From assembly GCA_965153455.1 (NCBI GenBank), contig OZ234497.1:3906001-3970000 (forward strand): DNA of 64,000 bases, written 5' to 3'. Source of the DNA: Sphagnum compactum (Eukaryota > Bryophyta > Sphagnopsida > Sphagnales). Every line of letters starts with the position of its first letter. Position 1 is the first letter of the stretch. Position numbers and translations under genes: made by a program. Below the pieces are notes generated by a model, which saw only the letters and a program-made list of their open reading frames with translations, had not been told where the DNA came from and did no database searches. This document shows, one piece after another, positions 10,440-22,149 of this stretch.

Positions 10440-13400
10440 TACATCCTTTTTAAAACCATGGTAGATTGGTGAAATACCAATTCTACAATCTCTTTGCCAC
10501 ATCTATGATCATTGCATGTTGTTATTCAGGTTTTCTGTTTTGGAGTGACAATCTGTCACTTCATCACGCAAAATTTCCTTCCATCATAACTAGAGCCCCT
10601 AGCCAAGTCTTCTTTAATGACATCTGAACTATGCTATATTCCTTCACACAAGGCCTAATGCAGTAATTCAAATATCTTCCATGGAGAAGTGTGTAGCCAT
10701 TGTAGACACACTTGCAGGATGAATTACCTTTGCGGTCCTGGGTTTGAGAATTTGTGGAGAAGCTGTGATTAGACATGTTCAAGCCCATGCTAAATGATAT
10801 GGGACACCTGTCATTGCAAAATTATACCTGTCACCTCGGCATTGTATTAGATGTGTTGGGAAATTCACCAAGTCTGTTGCCAACCCCTTCGCATCTACTC
10901 CGCCGCTTGAAAACCAGGCCGAGCAAAATTCATTATCAGTGTAGTTATCTTGTATTACACATTCCAGATGTGTAGTAGTCAAATTATACCAGTATATTAA
11001 CACTGTGGACGTTGGTACCTGTTAACAGGCACATACACAGGAGTCAACTGGAAACATCACAATGTTGCATGCCCATTGACATATCCCAATTCTTACAATA
11101 TCCTCATTCTGAATGACAACCCAAACAACTGCCACATTCAAGATGAAAACAAGGATATAGTCATACATTCAAAGCACCAAGCAATTTCTGATCAATGGAG
11201 GAAGGCCAATTAAAGTCCAATCATGCACAACCATCCACTATATTAAACTAAATGTGATGTTATTGAGTTCACATTTTGACAGCAATCCAAATAGACTTGG
11301 AGCTACGATTTCCATTAATAGGCTTTGATGAGTACAGTATACCCACTAGATGAACTAATCACCCATGGCTCATAATGTACACAGGAGTACTCCTGTAAAG
11401 TATTAAAGAGAAAATCATAGGGTTCCACAAAAGTGGTGAGCCAAGTAGTGAGTGAGTACTTTTGAGAATGAAACCCAACAAGTGATGCAAATATTCAACC
11501 CCATACAACAACACAACCAAGTTCTTACACTTGAATTAGAAGAATAAGTGGATATGTCGATATATACAAAGTACTTTCATAAATGGACAACTCAAGACCA
11601 TAAGATTTCCAGATAAGTTGTATAATGCAGATAAAATAGCAACCACCATCAAGTATTGGACTTTATCAACATACAACATTCAAAAAAATCTATGCACCTA
11701 AGTAGAGGTGCCATAGAAAACAAACTAAAGCTAGTATCACGAGGGTGTATGGCGTGGGCTTATGGGTAAAAAATGCAAATGCTACTTGTCAACTACTTAG
11801 GTGACAATTTCATCAGCAATGGACCAATATTTTAAGGCTTGAGTTTCAAATTGAGACCAATATATTCTAGTTGCCTAACTATCACACACTCCAATGTCAA
11901 TGGGTTGATTGAAAACAATATAATTGTTGTCATTGGGCTCTAAACCAAACATATGTGTGTTAAGAAACTTATGATTGTAAACTTGAGTTGTTAGTTTCAA
12001 TGTCAATCATAGGGTGTAAGCAAAATAAAGTATGTCAATTGGTCATCCCTATTGGCAAGTAAAAATTTGAATTTTTTTGCATTTAAGGTATTTTAGTCGT
12101 GTCATAAATTTTGGGAGGTACTTATCATATTAAATAAATCATATATGGTCATTCTTAATGTATGTTATTACTCTCACTAATTTATTTATTTCTTGCAAGT
12201 TTATTACTCTGGTTGATATTGCACATTTTTTAAATCAAACAATTCGAATGATATGTTAATAATGTTTGAGCCATTATGCACATTGATGCACATTTTTTGA
12301 AATTTAAATTTTTGAATTATGATAATATGAAGCCTTTCAAAAGTAAATTTTTCATAAACTCATATTTGACATTCAAAACATATTTTTTGATATGATATTA
12401 AAGTGCATTACATGTGTTTAATTCATTAAATCATGCCTCAAACCCTTTCAAAATGCAACATATGAGTGAAATTTTCAAATTAATTTTTTTTGACCTACTT
12501 TCAATCTACTTTTTCACAACATGACTAACTAGTAAATTTTGCAAAGTAAATTGAAAGTAAGTTTTTAAAAAAGTCGATACAACTTTTGAAACTTTCAAAA
12601 ATTTCAACATATCACATTAGATGCCCTCGTGTAGTTTAAAAGGACAATTTCACAAGACAACACCTATTTTCTAATCTACTTGTCAAAAATTCTTGTTCTT
12701 TTACATTTGAAGACTATTTTTTTGGCCTACTTTAACATGATTTGACCCCCATATCTTTGGTTTGAACATGATCCCTACTGTTCAACCATGGCTTGTCCAA
12801 CACTTAAGTGTTGCCCATTGGACTACAAACATTTTGATCATGCTTGTTGGTCACCAAGTTCAAATGTAGGTTAGATTTCACTAGGTTTTTGGCATGGGTA
12901 GCCAAAGTTGCACCTAGCTTCAAGCTGGTTTGGTTGCTTGTTCTTAATGTTTGGATCGCATTACCAATTCAATTGCACTAGAAGATACTACTACAAATGT
13001 TGGAGGATATATGTTTGTATTTTCATCAACCATGGTCAAAATTGCAACATCTTTGTTGTTCATTTGCTTAGTCTCAAAATTTGACGAACGGGGCATTACA
13101 ATTTGGCGTATCTCATTCACCCCACAACATATCGCAATTAGCTTGCCTTCAAGTTCCTTTATTTGGCCATCTAAGTTGATGTAGTTATCTTTGTGTGTTT
13201 CGTTGCCTGCATTTAGGTTTGTGACATTCTATAGTCATGATGGGCAATGTAGCTATCAAATCCATATAAGTCCATCCCAAGTTAGATTTAGATCGCTTGC
13301 TATTAACACCAAAATGCATTGCAACAATTCATAAAATCAATTGGCACAACAAAACAAAATCGATCCTGGTAAATACAAACCCACCTCCTTAACTTATCCC

Positions 13401-13900
13401 GATTCCCTAAGCTGTGACGACGAACTCCCGTAACTCGATTTCCGGCATACCTCCAATTCAAAATATAATTCCACTATTCAAATTCCAAAGTTCATAATGA
13501 TTTACATTTTCTCTCAGCCAATACCCTGTAAGGATAAAGCTGCTTTCACACTTGGTGTGAGCACCTCTAATGTTAGGCCCATTAACATTGAACTAGCCGT
13601 TTGTAAAAAGCTATGTACCACCAACATCACCACAATGCTAGGTACCATAAATGTCCGTATTCACACAACTGTGCCATCGTTACCACTTTTTCCAAAGGTA
13701 GCCTAGCTCTAGCAAGACTATTCACACATACAGTCATCATTTCTTGGGACGGTATATTTTTTCTTTTTTCTCCAAGATGAATGATGCATCATCCAACACA
13801 TGATATCATCTCCCTGGGAACTTCGCAGCCATCATATCTTCTTTTTGAGCATAGTCGCTCAGTTCTTTCGCTCCATTTTTTTTTCACATACATTCTTTTG
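10440..13900. other. Intergenic, no gene recognised
   Basis: AT-rich sequence on both strands with only short open frames that lack recognisable motifs or splice-consistent partners. No clear repeat boundary was seen. Confidence 0.6.
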
Positions 13901-14585
13901 AATTATCAAATCGCTCTTCAAATCCTGTGAATGTGGTGCTGAAAATGTCCCATGGTAGTAGCAGTTGTGAGCACCAGCAATGATGGAGACGCTTGAGCTC
14001 TAGAGCTTGCCTGTGGAGATGGTGAAGGAGAGAGTGCCAAGTGCAGTCACAATGTAGTTGACAAGGTCGTCACATGCGGGAGATAATGCAGACTGGCAGA
14101 GTTGTTAGGGAACATAGGCAAATGTGATAGGGAACACATTGGGAACATAAAACATAGTTTTTTTTAGGGATCAGGAGCAAGGCTACAAAACATTGAGATA
14201 AAGCACCCCTTTTTGGGGTGGTACCAAACATTATAATGTTAGCGCAAAATCTAAGAATTTTGAAGATATTCTGATAGCTTATTGTTGAACATTTGGCTAG
14301 CATCAGCCTAATACCAAGTGCCACATCAGATGACACGTAGATTTTTGTGTTAGCTACCATTTTAAGTCTGAATCAGTGACAAAATCTGGATTTCTTAAAA
14401 CGGACTTAGCATGTAGTTACGACCAAGTGTGAAGGCAGCATAAGGAACATAACTGCATTGTCTCACCAATAGTACAAAAACATTGTTTCTATTGGGTCCC
14501 GCCCCTTAGGCAGGGGCCCAGGCAGAAAATAATGACAACCGGACTAATAAGAAGGCTCGACATGTACTAGGGGGTGGGGAATTTT

Positions 14586-14970
14586 TTTGGTGTCACCAAT
14601 GTGTTCCTATTGAGTTCCCATCAATGATCGGTGATCTGGATTCCAATCAAGTTCCCAATAGCATCACACTTTTATCCAATATGGTTTGCCCAAAGTTGAA
14701 CTTCCATATACATATAAACTATGAAGGGGCCCCACTTTTTTGTTCAAGGAAAACTTTCAAATCTTGACTCTGGGTGAACCAGAATCCACACTGGTACCAT
14801 GATAAAAATCTCAAATTTTATGTAAACTAGTGTAGCCTGTGCTGTTGCCCCAAGTGTGAAATTGGTTACCCAACTAATTTCCCCTTCCAAATCCATTTTT
14901 TGTAATTTATTTAAATTTTCAATGCAAAAAACTACTAATTTTTTTTAATCTCCTACACCTAAGGTCTAAA
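14586..14970 (+). repeat. Family B dispersed repeat (GTTCCC-rich)
   Basis: Starts at CACCAATGTGTTCC with repeated GTTCCCA words. Then come the blocks GTTTGCCCAAAGTTGAA, GGGGCCCCAC, TGAACCAG and ACTAGTGTAGC. The same order recurs at 16270-16690, so this is a dispersed repeat of about 400 bases. Confidence 0.7.
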
Positions 14971-15424
14971 ATATTTCATGAGTGCCCCATGGCTAACTAT
15001 TTTTATTTTCCCCACCCAAATAGTTGACATTTTAATGCAAAAAATTCTAAAACCCACTCATTATTATTTGAGTGGGTTCCCACTATTTCTTGGGGCTGCC
15101 TCCCCACCGCCCAGATCCGGAGACACTCACCAGACTCACAAATGTCCAGTCACCATACCTCAAAAACTAGTTGTACAAGTGCAAAGACATTGTGACTTGG
15201 TCCAAGTTGCATTAACTCTCTTCACCTAAAACTGCCAGTCGTGAAAATTCACTTTCAAATTGGATTGAGAAATAGTGAGTTGATTGTAAAAATATAATGT
15301 GGCTATTAGCCCAGGCCAAAAATGGTGACGAACAGTTTTGGAAATAGAAATTTCATGCAGCCAAAGCGAAGGCGCAGCATGCACTCAAAGTGCCTCGATT
15401 TCTTTTCTTTTTTTTCTGTTTTTT

Positions 15425-15720
15425 CTTTGTTCCCAACATGTTCCCATCAGGTTCCCTAGGGTGTTCCCAGTGGCACCTCGCTTTAATCCCATATGTTTCG
15501 CCCAAAGTCCTCCCCTTCTCACCTATGTATGTGGGCCAAAGGGGAGCGGCACTCCATCTTTCCATAGAATCTTCTATTCTGGGGAGTCTCCATAGTTGCA
15601 ACTTTTTTCGTGATGGGCCAATCAAATTGGCTCATTGCAAAAAAAAAAGAAAAAAGGTTGGACTTGTGAGCCACCCCCAACTAATTAATATGAAACAGAA
15701 TACCAAATCAATGGCAGTTG
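15425..15720 (+). repeat. Family B related segment
   Basis: Carries the GTTCCCA words, CGCCCAAAGTCC, then CTTCTATTCTGGGGAGT and GATGGGCCAATCAAATTGGC followed by ACTAATTAATATGAA. The last part matches 21820-21960 and 47283-47345. Confidence 0.6.
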
Positions 15721-16269
15721 GATAACGGGTGGGCGGCAGACGTGGAAACTGGCCCTAAGCTTGCTGGATGGCTGGCTCTCGGAAAACCGCTTGCACACAA
15801 AAGTCCTCAAGGGAGTGGCGGGCATGGGATATGGAAACCCTGCGCGTTGAGATTTCAACTCCCTACATAATCCCATACTAGGTTTGTGTAGAACCATCGA
15901 AGATTCTCCTCCTAAAGGGAGGGGCAGGGAGGCAGGTGGTGGGATATGGAATCACTGAAATTTTGGATTTCAACTCCCTACAAAATCCAATAACTCGGTT
16001 TGTGTAGGAACATCGAAGATTCCCATCCTAAAGGGAGCGCAAGGCAAGCACGTGGTAGGATATACAATCGCTGCGAGTTGGGATTTCAACTCCCTACAAA
16101 CTCCCCATAATTCCGGTTGTGTAGGACTAGGAACATCAAGCTAGTTCCAGTACTTGTTGGAACACCAGTAAGTTGGGATTTCAAATCCCCATCCCATTCC
16201 AGGACGTAGCAATACATATCCCCAGTCCCTCCCTTGTGACGAAGAACTCCCATAAGTCAGTTTCCAGAT

Positions 16270-16690
16270 TTTATATGCTGTCACCAATGTGTTCCCATTG
16301 AGTTCCCAAGGGGTTCCCATCAAGTTCCCAATTTGTTCCTCAAAATGTTCCAATTAGCATTACAGTTATATATCATATGGTCTGCCCCAAGTTGAATTTT
16401 CTCTCATTTATGTATGTTCATTATAAAGGGCCCCAACTTTTATTTGCTCATGGAAGAACTCTCAAATCTTGACCTTGGTTGAACCAGCACCCACACTGTT
16501 ACCATGGTTAAAACGGCTGCTACAAACCCCAAAATTCATCTAAACTAGTGTAGCATGTGTTGTTAGCCCAAGTGTGAACTAGTTAACCAACTAATTTTTC
16601 ATTCCAAACCATTTTTTAGAATTTCTTTGAATTTTCAGTGACAAAAATTATTCAAAAATCAATATCTCCTACACCATACGTCCAAAATCT
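16270..16690 (+). repeat. Family B dispersed repeat
   Basis: Same block order as 14586-14970: ACCAATGTGTTCCCATTGAG, four further GTTCCC words, GTCTGCCCCAAGTTGAA, GGGCCCCAAC, TTGAACCAGCACCCACACTG, then CTAAACTAGTGTAGC. Confidence 0.7.
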
Positions 16691-16940
16691 CCAAATTGCC
16701 TTCACTAAATCTTACTCACTAAGAGCTTTCCAATAATCCCGAGAGCATGCCCAAATTACCCTATAAATTTTAGTTTTGACTTACATTAGTTTTCAACAAA
16801 AAATTGTTCAATATTCAATAACTTCTCCACCATAAGTTGAACATTATGAAACCTAGAACAAAAATGTCTGATTTTTTTAATGAATTTTACAAAATTGTAT
16901 TATCTTATGTTAGTGTTATGATATTAATTGGTGGGAAAGG

Positions 16941-17660
16941 CTAGGCGCGACAGTTAAGATCAATACTGTAAACTGAACCCATGGAATCAAAGTAACTCAG
17001 GCCTTCGTAAACTAGACTTGCATGGTTACATGTGGAAAGAAGACAAACAAAAGTGGCATCATTGATATCTACACCTTCTTCACACATCCATTGAAAATGT
17101 GCCAGAGCTTCCTTACCATGCGCATGCATGGCAAATCCTCCAAGCATGGCATTTGACGGAACCACATCATGTGTGGGCATCTTGTTGAAGACTCTCCAAG
17201 CATCATCAACACTCCCGGATTTGGCATACATGTCAACAGAACTATATACTACCCACAAAGACATTAGATTTCAACCCATATAGAATGACCTGTTCCTCGA
17301 TGTGCCTGCCTCCATCAAGTGCTGCTACACTGGCACAAGCATTCAAAGCACCTATAAAAGTGATGGCATCTGGTTCCACCCATTTTTGAAATAGTTGCAT
17401 TTCTTGAAATAGTTCCAACACCTTCTCCCCTTGTGCACATTGCACAAGTCCCAGAATCATGGCATTGAAAGAGACTAAATCATGTGAGGGCCTCTTGTTG
17501 AATACTCTCCAAGCATCCTCCATGCTCCCACATTTGGCATATGTGTAAATGAGGCTACTGGCCACAAAGACATTAATTACACTCACAACCACATTGGATG
17601 GGATCCTTTCCTCGATGTCCCTCTTGGTGATGGACCTCTTGATTGGTTCAACACCTAGAC
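16941..17660 (-). pseudogene. PPR protein pseudogene fragment
   Basis: Minus-strand frames show about three PPR units: YAKCGSMEDAWRVFNKRPSH, FNAMILGLVQCAQGEKVLEL, PDAITFIGALNACASVAAL, then, after a shift of frame at 17242-17264, DMYAKSGSVDDAWRVFNKMP and FAMHAHGKEALAHF. The shift falls in the FVGSSLVDMYAK stretch, where GTGGGTAGT is followed by extra bases. PPR proteins bind organellar RNA one base per repeat. This piece has no start, too few repeats and no C-terminal E or DYW part, so it is a remnant. Confidence 0.85.
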
Positions 17661-17769
17661 AAAAAACTCACTTCCGTAGATTCCTAAGACAGAACCTCTC
17701 CAAATGGCCTAGTGATGTAAATTTGGTGAAGCAAACTTTTGCACACACAAAATATACATAATGTAGTCT

Positions 17770-18110
17770 TCTCTTCTGGGCTACCTAGCTATATAGTTTC
17801 TTTACAAGAGGACTTTGAGCAAAACATATGCAATAAAGTGTATTGTTAGTGGGAACTTATTGGGAACGTGGGATCTAATTGAGAACATTATAAATAACCA
17901 TATGGAAAACATTTAGGAACATCAAATTCCAAAAAAAACCCTTTCAACTAGTTCCCTTCAGCCTTTTCCCCCAAATTCAGGTCTGAATATTGGAATTGGA
18001 ACTTTTTAGGAACTGGAACCATAATTGAGTTATTGGTTCTTATTTGTGGAACTGGAATCAAGATTTCTGAAAAAAACATTTGAAAACAAAATACATGTAA
18101 GGGCTAACAA
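17770..18110. other. Short intergenic stretch with family B remnant
   Basis: The words GGACTTTGAGCAAAACATATGCAAT and GGGAACTTATTGGGAAC match 22137-22230 (each quoted only in part here), marking another diverged copy of a dispersed repeat. No gene is supported. Confidence 0.5.
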
Positions 18111-19016
18111 TAGTTATTTTGTTTGGTAGAAAACCTTTTCTCCTACATCAATTTTTTCTTTTTTATTTATTGTGGCATGGTCAATCAATCAAATACTATT
18201 GCCCCACTTGGAAGGAAGGATGGACAAGCTTGGTTTTAAGTCACATAGGCTACCTTACTGACAACAATGATTCAAAACATATTGAAAACACAATGGTGAT
18301 TCAAATTTATAGTGGACGTAATCATCCAAAGTTGTGGGATCAATTGAGGGAAACAACAAACTCACAATCAAGTACACTTTTCCAAACAAATTAGAGAAAA
18401 TAACCTAAGGTCTTCAAAATATATTCAAAACACCTTTTACATTGGGCTGATCATCCAAAGTTGTGAGATTAATTAAGGAGAACAACAAACTCACAATCAA
18501 GTACACAGTTCCAAACAAACTAGAGAAAATAACCTTAGGTTTTGAAAAAAAATACAAACACCTTTTACATGGGATGTAATAATCCAAAGTTGTGGGAAAT
18601 ATTTTGGGGAACAACATAATCATAACCAATTACACAATTCAAACAAAATACAGAAAATAACATAAGGTTTGCCAATCAAGCATGATCAAGAGGCCTGAGT
18701 TCATCACCCTTTCTAAGGCTAATGCCACGTCCAAAAAGTGGGCTCTCCCTCCAACTTATAATAGCCACACTATGTGGTTCACCAATTCCTTCCCCTTGAA
18801 CACTAAGAAGCCCTGTAGGTTCCCAACACTTCAAACAACTTATTCACAAAAAGAACCTATTACACCAGGAGTTCACTTTAAGTATTACACATCTAGGCAC
18901 AACCTAAATATGAATTGAACACACACAACTTGCAAGGTAGTTAGGACTCATAGCCATTGGGGTAGATTTTCTTCCAAACACATATTCTTGTACCAACAAC
19001 AGAGCTCTCGTTGAGG

Positions 19017-19174
19017 TCAGGCAGGAAGTGCAAGAGAAGGCATCTCAATCACCACCATGTTAGAATTTGTAGAGTCTGGGACCACAGTGTTATTATCTGA
19101 GCTGACAACGCTTGTCAGGACATCCTCCAGTGGGCCTTCAGTGAAGTTCAGGATTTGCATTGCTTCTGGAATAC
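19017..19174 (-). CDS. Possible terminal exon of an unknown gene (D2 left)
   Basis: Open minus-strand block from a splice acceptor (CTACAG before 19174) to a TGA at 19017-19019, reading PEAMQILNFTEGPLEDVLTS and ending IEMPSLALPA. The D2 partner at 43608-43759 has the same acceptor position, frame and stop and differs by an in-frame 6-base deletion. Between the copies about 12 differences fall at third positions against about 6 at first and 4 at second, which favours past or present coding. No family recognised and no upstream exon confidently joined. Confidence 0.45.
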
Positions 19175-20571
19175 CTGTAGGCAAAACTCAAAACCCAAAA
19201 CTATGTGATTAGGTATCTTCTTAATGGCCTTGATCTTCATCCTGTTTCAACCAGCAGAAAAGAGTTATTTGGCCTCCATAACATGGTTACTGAAAGAGGC
19301 CCAAGGCAAGGCCAAAATAGTCCTATTGAGGCTTTAAAGCATTAGTGTTCATTAACAGCCATTTGAAAATTTCTCCTCTCCTCTCAGTGGACCCCTCATT
19401 CCAGGTTTTAATAAATAAATTTTAAAATTTATTTAAAATCTAGAAATTTAATTTTGATATCGAAAATTTGGCGAATTTCTCCAACAGTTTTAGCAATTTA
19501 AGTTGAACTTATGCTAGAAAAACAGAAAATTACCAAAAATTACCAATTTCTTGGTTATAAAAAGAAAAAATCTGTCAAATTAAAGCACTGCCTCCTTTTA
19601 AGTGAAAACCCATTGACTTTTGGTTAGTGTATATTGGGGATAATTATATCATTAAGATTGGATAATACACACTGTGAATTTTCTAAAGTCACGGCTAGGC
19701 TATACCTGACCCTACAGGGTTTTGTAAAGGTCTTCAACATGTTACAATACGAAATTTGAAGGGCGTTTTACAAAGGGTAAGGGATTATTTTGCAGCCATT
19801 GATCTCAGTAGAGGACGGCAGTCAAAAGTTTCAAAATATGACTGAGACTGCCCCTTCTCCTATTTTGAGCATTTCAAACTATTGTTTTTCTCTTTTGTTT
19901 TTGAAGTTTTTTGGTATAGGGGGGAAGTGGTGGTCCATCCCTAACGCCATTTAGCCAAATTTGGCTATAAACTAGATATGAAAGTTAATAGATTTAAGCA
20001 TCATTCTATATCTTTTGTGACCTGCTGGAACCTGTTATAGAAACCTGGAAAAAAATTAATAATTAAATTCTAGCGAATTTTGAGCCATTTCAACATATAT
20101 ACATACAATCCTTATATGTCAAAATCAGATTTTTCAGGTTAAAAAATTGCAAAATCTTCCAGAAAAAGAATCACTGGTCTCATGTAAAATATTTCTTCAA
20201 GAACAACAAGCACATTTTTAATGACCTAATATACTTTTCCCCCTTCTTTTTCTTCTTTCAATTTTCTGATTTCATAAAAGAGGTAAAATTGTGCTGGAAA
20301 AAAAGTTCTCCTAAGTCTCCCTCAAAAATATTGCAAAATAGCAAACATTCCCTGCCCCACCCCTGGCCAAAACAAAAACTGATCAAGAAGGTTGCTTCAA
20401 TTTTCCACTACAAACTTTTTGGGATGCCTTTTCCACTCTGCAATAAGATTTTCTTATTTTCTGGAGAGAAAACCCAAAAAAAAAAAAAAAAAAATTTGAA
20501 ATGAACATGGAGAAAATCAACTAAAGATGTGTACTGAATGATAGGGGAGTGGGAAAGGGAAGGGAGTGGGG

Positions 20572-20805
20572 CTAACCCATGGCCTGGGGGGGTGTTGAAG
20601 TATTAGGAGAAGAAGAAGCCTGGGACTGAACAGCCCGTGGCCTACATCTGTTCCGGTAAAGGCCACAGGCAGTCAGGATGAGCATAATCAATAAAACCAT
20701 GAGTTTTGCTATCTCCGTTACATCACCAGACACCACCGATGCTGCCGACGATTGCACTGATGGCGGCTCGGCATCTGAACCTATCATGCTTCGCAATGTT
20801 GGCAT
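20572..20805 (-). CDS. Small conserved frame with one predicted membrane segment (D2 left)
   Basis: 77-codon frame starting at ATG. Residues about 31-49 (EIAKLMVLLIMLILTACGLY) form a hydrophobic segment followed by a basic RNRCRPR, then a Ser/Pro/Gln-rich tail: the layout of a small single-pass membrane protein. The D2 partner at 45301-45540 keeps start, membrane segment, RCRP and stop, and the copies differ by indels of 3 and 6 bases only. However, substitutions are not concentrated at third codon positions, so selection is not demonstrated. No family recognised. An AG acceptor (TTTCAG) lies about 24 bases upstream of the ATG on this strand. Confidence 0.4.
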   Translation of the reverse strand: MPTLRSMIGSDAEPPSVQSSAASVVSGDVTEIAKLMVLLIMLILTACGLYRNRCRPRAVQSQASSSPNTSTPPQAMG

Positions 20806-21040
20806 CGTGTCACCTCTTCTCAGTTCGACCTGAAATCAGTCCTTGAACTGCTCTTGAGAGCTGAGTCGTTCAAAGTATGTCCTGCACACAGAAAAAATGA
20901 AAAGAAAAGAACATCAACAATCGGACTTTCAAAAACAAAGGGTATGGAAAGCCAACCCAACAATCAAATTCTTTGGAAAATCAACCCAATTGATCAAAAT
21001 TTGCACCCCTTTGAGGTGACAATTGAGTATTCAAGATAAG

Positions 21041-21238
21041 GTGCTGTGCAGGAAATTAGCAACAAAGAGAGTTGAGGATGATGAGGACGAACAAAGCGTG
21101 TGCAGTCAGGTCCTTGTGAGACAAATCTCGCAGCTTGCTAATGCAACATCAGGGGATTCTTTACAACTGATGAAAAGTGTTGCCAGTGCTTCTTGCTGCA
21201 TCTACTCTTCTAACCTGCGGCAGAACAGCTCACTTTAG
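21041..21238 (+). CDS. Conserved plus-strand frame without ATG (D2 left)
   Basis: Open block reading KLATKRVEDDEDEQSVCSQV, then LVRQISQLANATSGDSLQLM, and ending in Cys/Ser-rich residues before TAG. It has no ATG; an AG at the end of GTGCTGTGCAG could be a splice acceptor. The partner at 45787-45984 is open with 6- and 3-base indels only. Third-position excess is slight. Unknown; divergent from the minus-strand frame just to its left. Confidence 0.3.
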   Translation: MLCRKLATKRVEDDEDEQSVCSQVLVRQISQLANATSGDSLQLMKSVASASCCIYSSNLRQNSSL

Positions 21239-21263
21239 ACCTTGAAATCGGCATACATTTGTG

Positions 21264-21438
21264 TCCTCAAACACAAATGCGAGGTGAAGACAATGCAGTA
21301 ATGGTTGCGGTAACAGTGTTTTGTGCAATTGCTGAGGAATTGCAATTCCTGCCATTCGCCACCGACCCTTTCAGCATATAAATAAGAATTGCCTGCTCCA
21401 GTCTCACTGTGTCTTCACCTCGCATTTGTGTTTGAGGA
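21264..21438. repeat. Inverted repeat with perfect 29-bp arms (D2 left)
   Basis: Arms 21264-21292 and 21410-21438 are exact reverse complements (TCCTCAAACACAAATGCGAG...), separated by 117 bases. It occupies the same relative position as the large palindrome in the D2 right copy. Confidence 0.95.
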
Positions 21439-22149
21439 TTCTGTGGGAACTGTACAGAATGCTTTTTACAAGTGGGGCCCAGCTTTCATTGGTTTAGGGA
21501 AGGAGCTTCAAATCTTGGAGATGACACAGGCTTCTTGCAATCCTGCAATCCTATGGATTGGCATGTTGCCCACATTACCATTTGTTTAGCGAAGAATCTG
21601 CACATCTTGGGAGGTGACAAAAATGGTTCACATCACATTTGCCTAGGATGGAACTTGCGAGACCTTGGAGTCGGGCCAACCTTTTAGCAGTCCAAGTATT
21701 AAAGAGTTCATTTTTTCCTAATTGTAATTTTCATGGGTCTGAGTCCAGTCATATATTGTGCACTATACCTATCTGGTTATTCGTTTAATTGTTAAAGTAA
21801 TATTTTGTTTGATACTTAATCTTCTATTTTGGGAAGTGCCCCATGTTCCAAAAATATTGGTGATGGGTCAATCAAATGTCTCCTTTTGAGAGAGGAAAAA
21901 AAAACTGTGAGTGTGCCCTCTCACTAATTAATGCAAGAATGAAATAATAATTGGTGGAGACATCTTTTTTTTTCCTTTTGGTGATGTAGCTCTTTGATTG
22001 GTCAACCAAAAAAACTCGCGTAAGGGAGACTACTAAAATAGAACCTGCCACATGACCTAGTGATCTAAATTTTCCCACACTCCCACAATACACCCAATGT
22101 AATCTTCTTTTTTGAGCTATCTATATAGTTAACAAGAGGAGGACTTTGG

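Larger units (their letters stand above)
18120..21890. repeat. Segmental duplication D2, left copy
   Basis: Aligns in direct orientation with 42852-47345. Shared landmarks include GTGGCATGGTCAATCAATCA, the 19017-19174 exon-like block, CTGCCTCCTTTTAAGTG, the minus-strand frame at 20572-20805, the plus frame at 21041-21238 and CATATATTGTGCACTAT. Divergence is clearly greater than in D1. Confidence 0.85.

Noticed and set aside
15353-15725. Overlapping open frames on both strands
   Set aside because: They lie in a GTTCCC-type repeat, have low-complexity Phe/Lys runs and no motif; the frames are by-products of composition.
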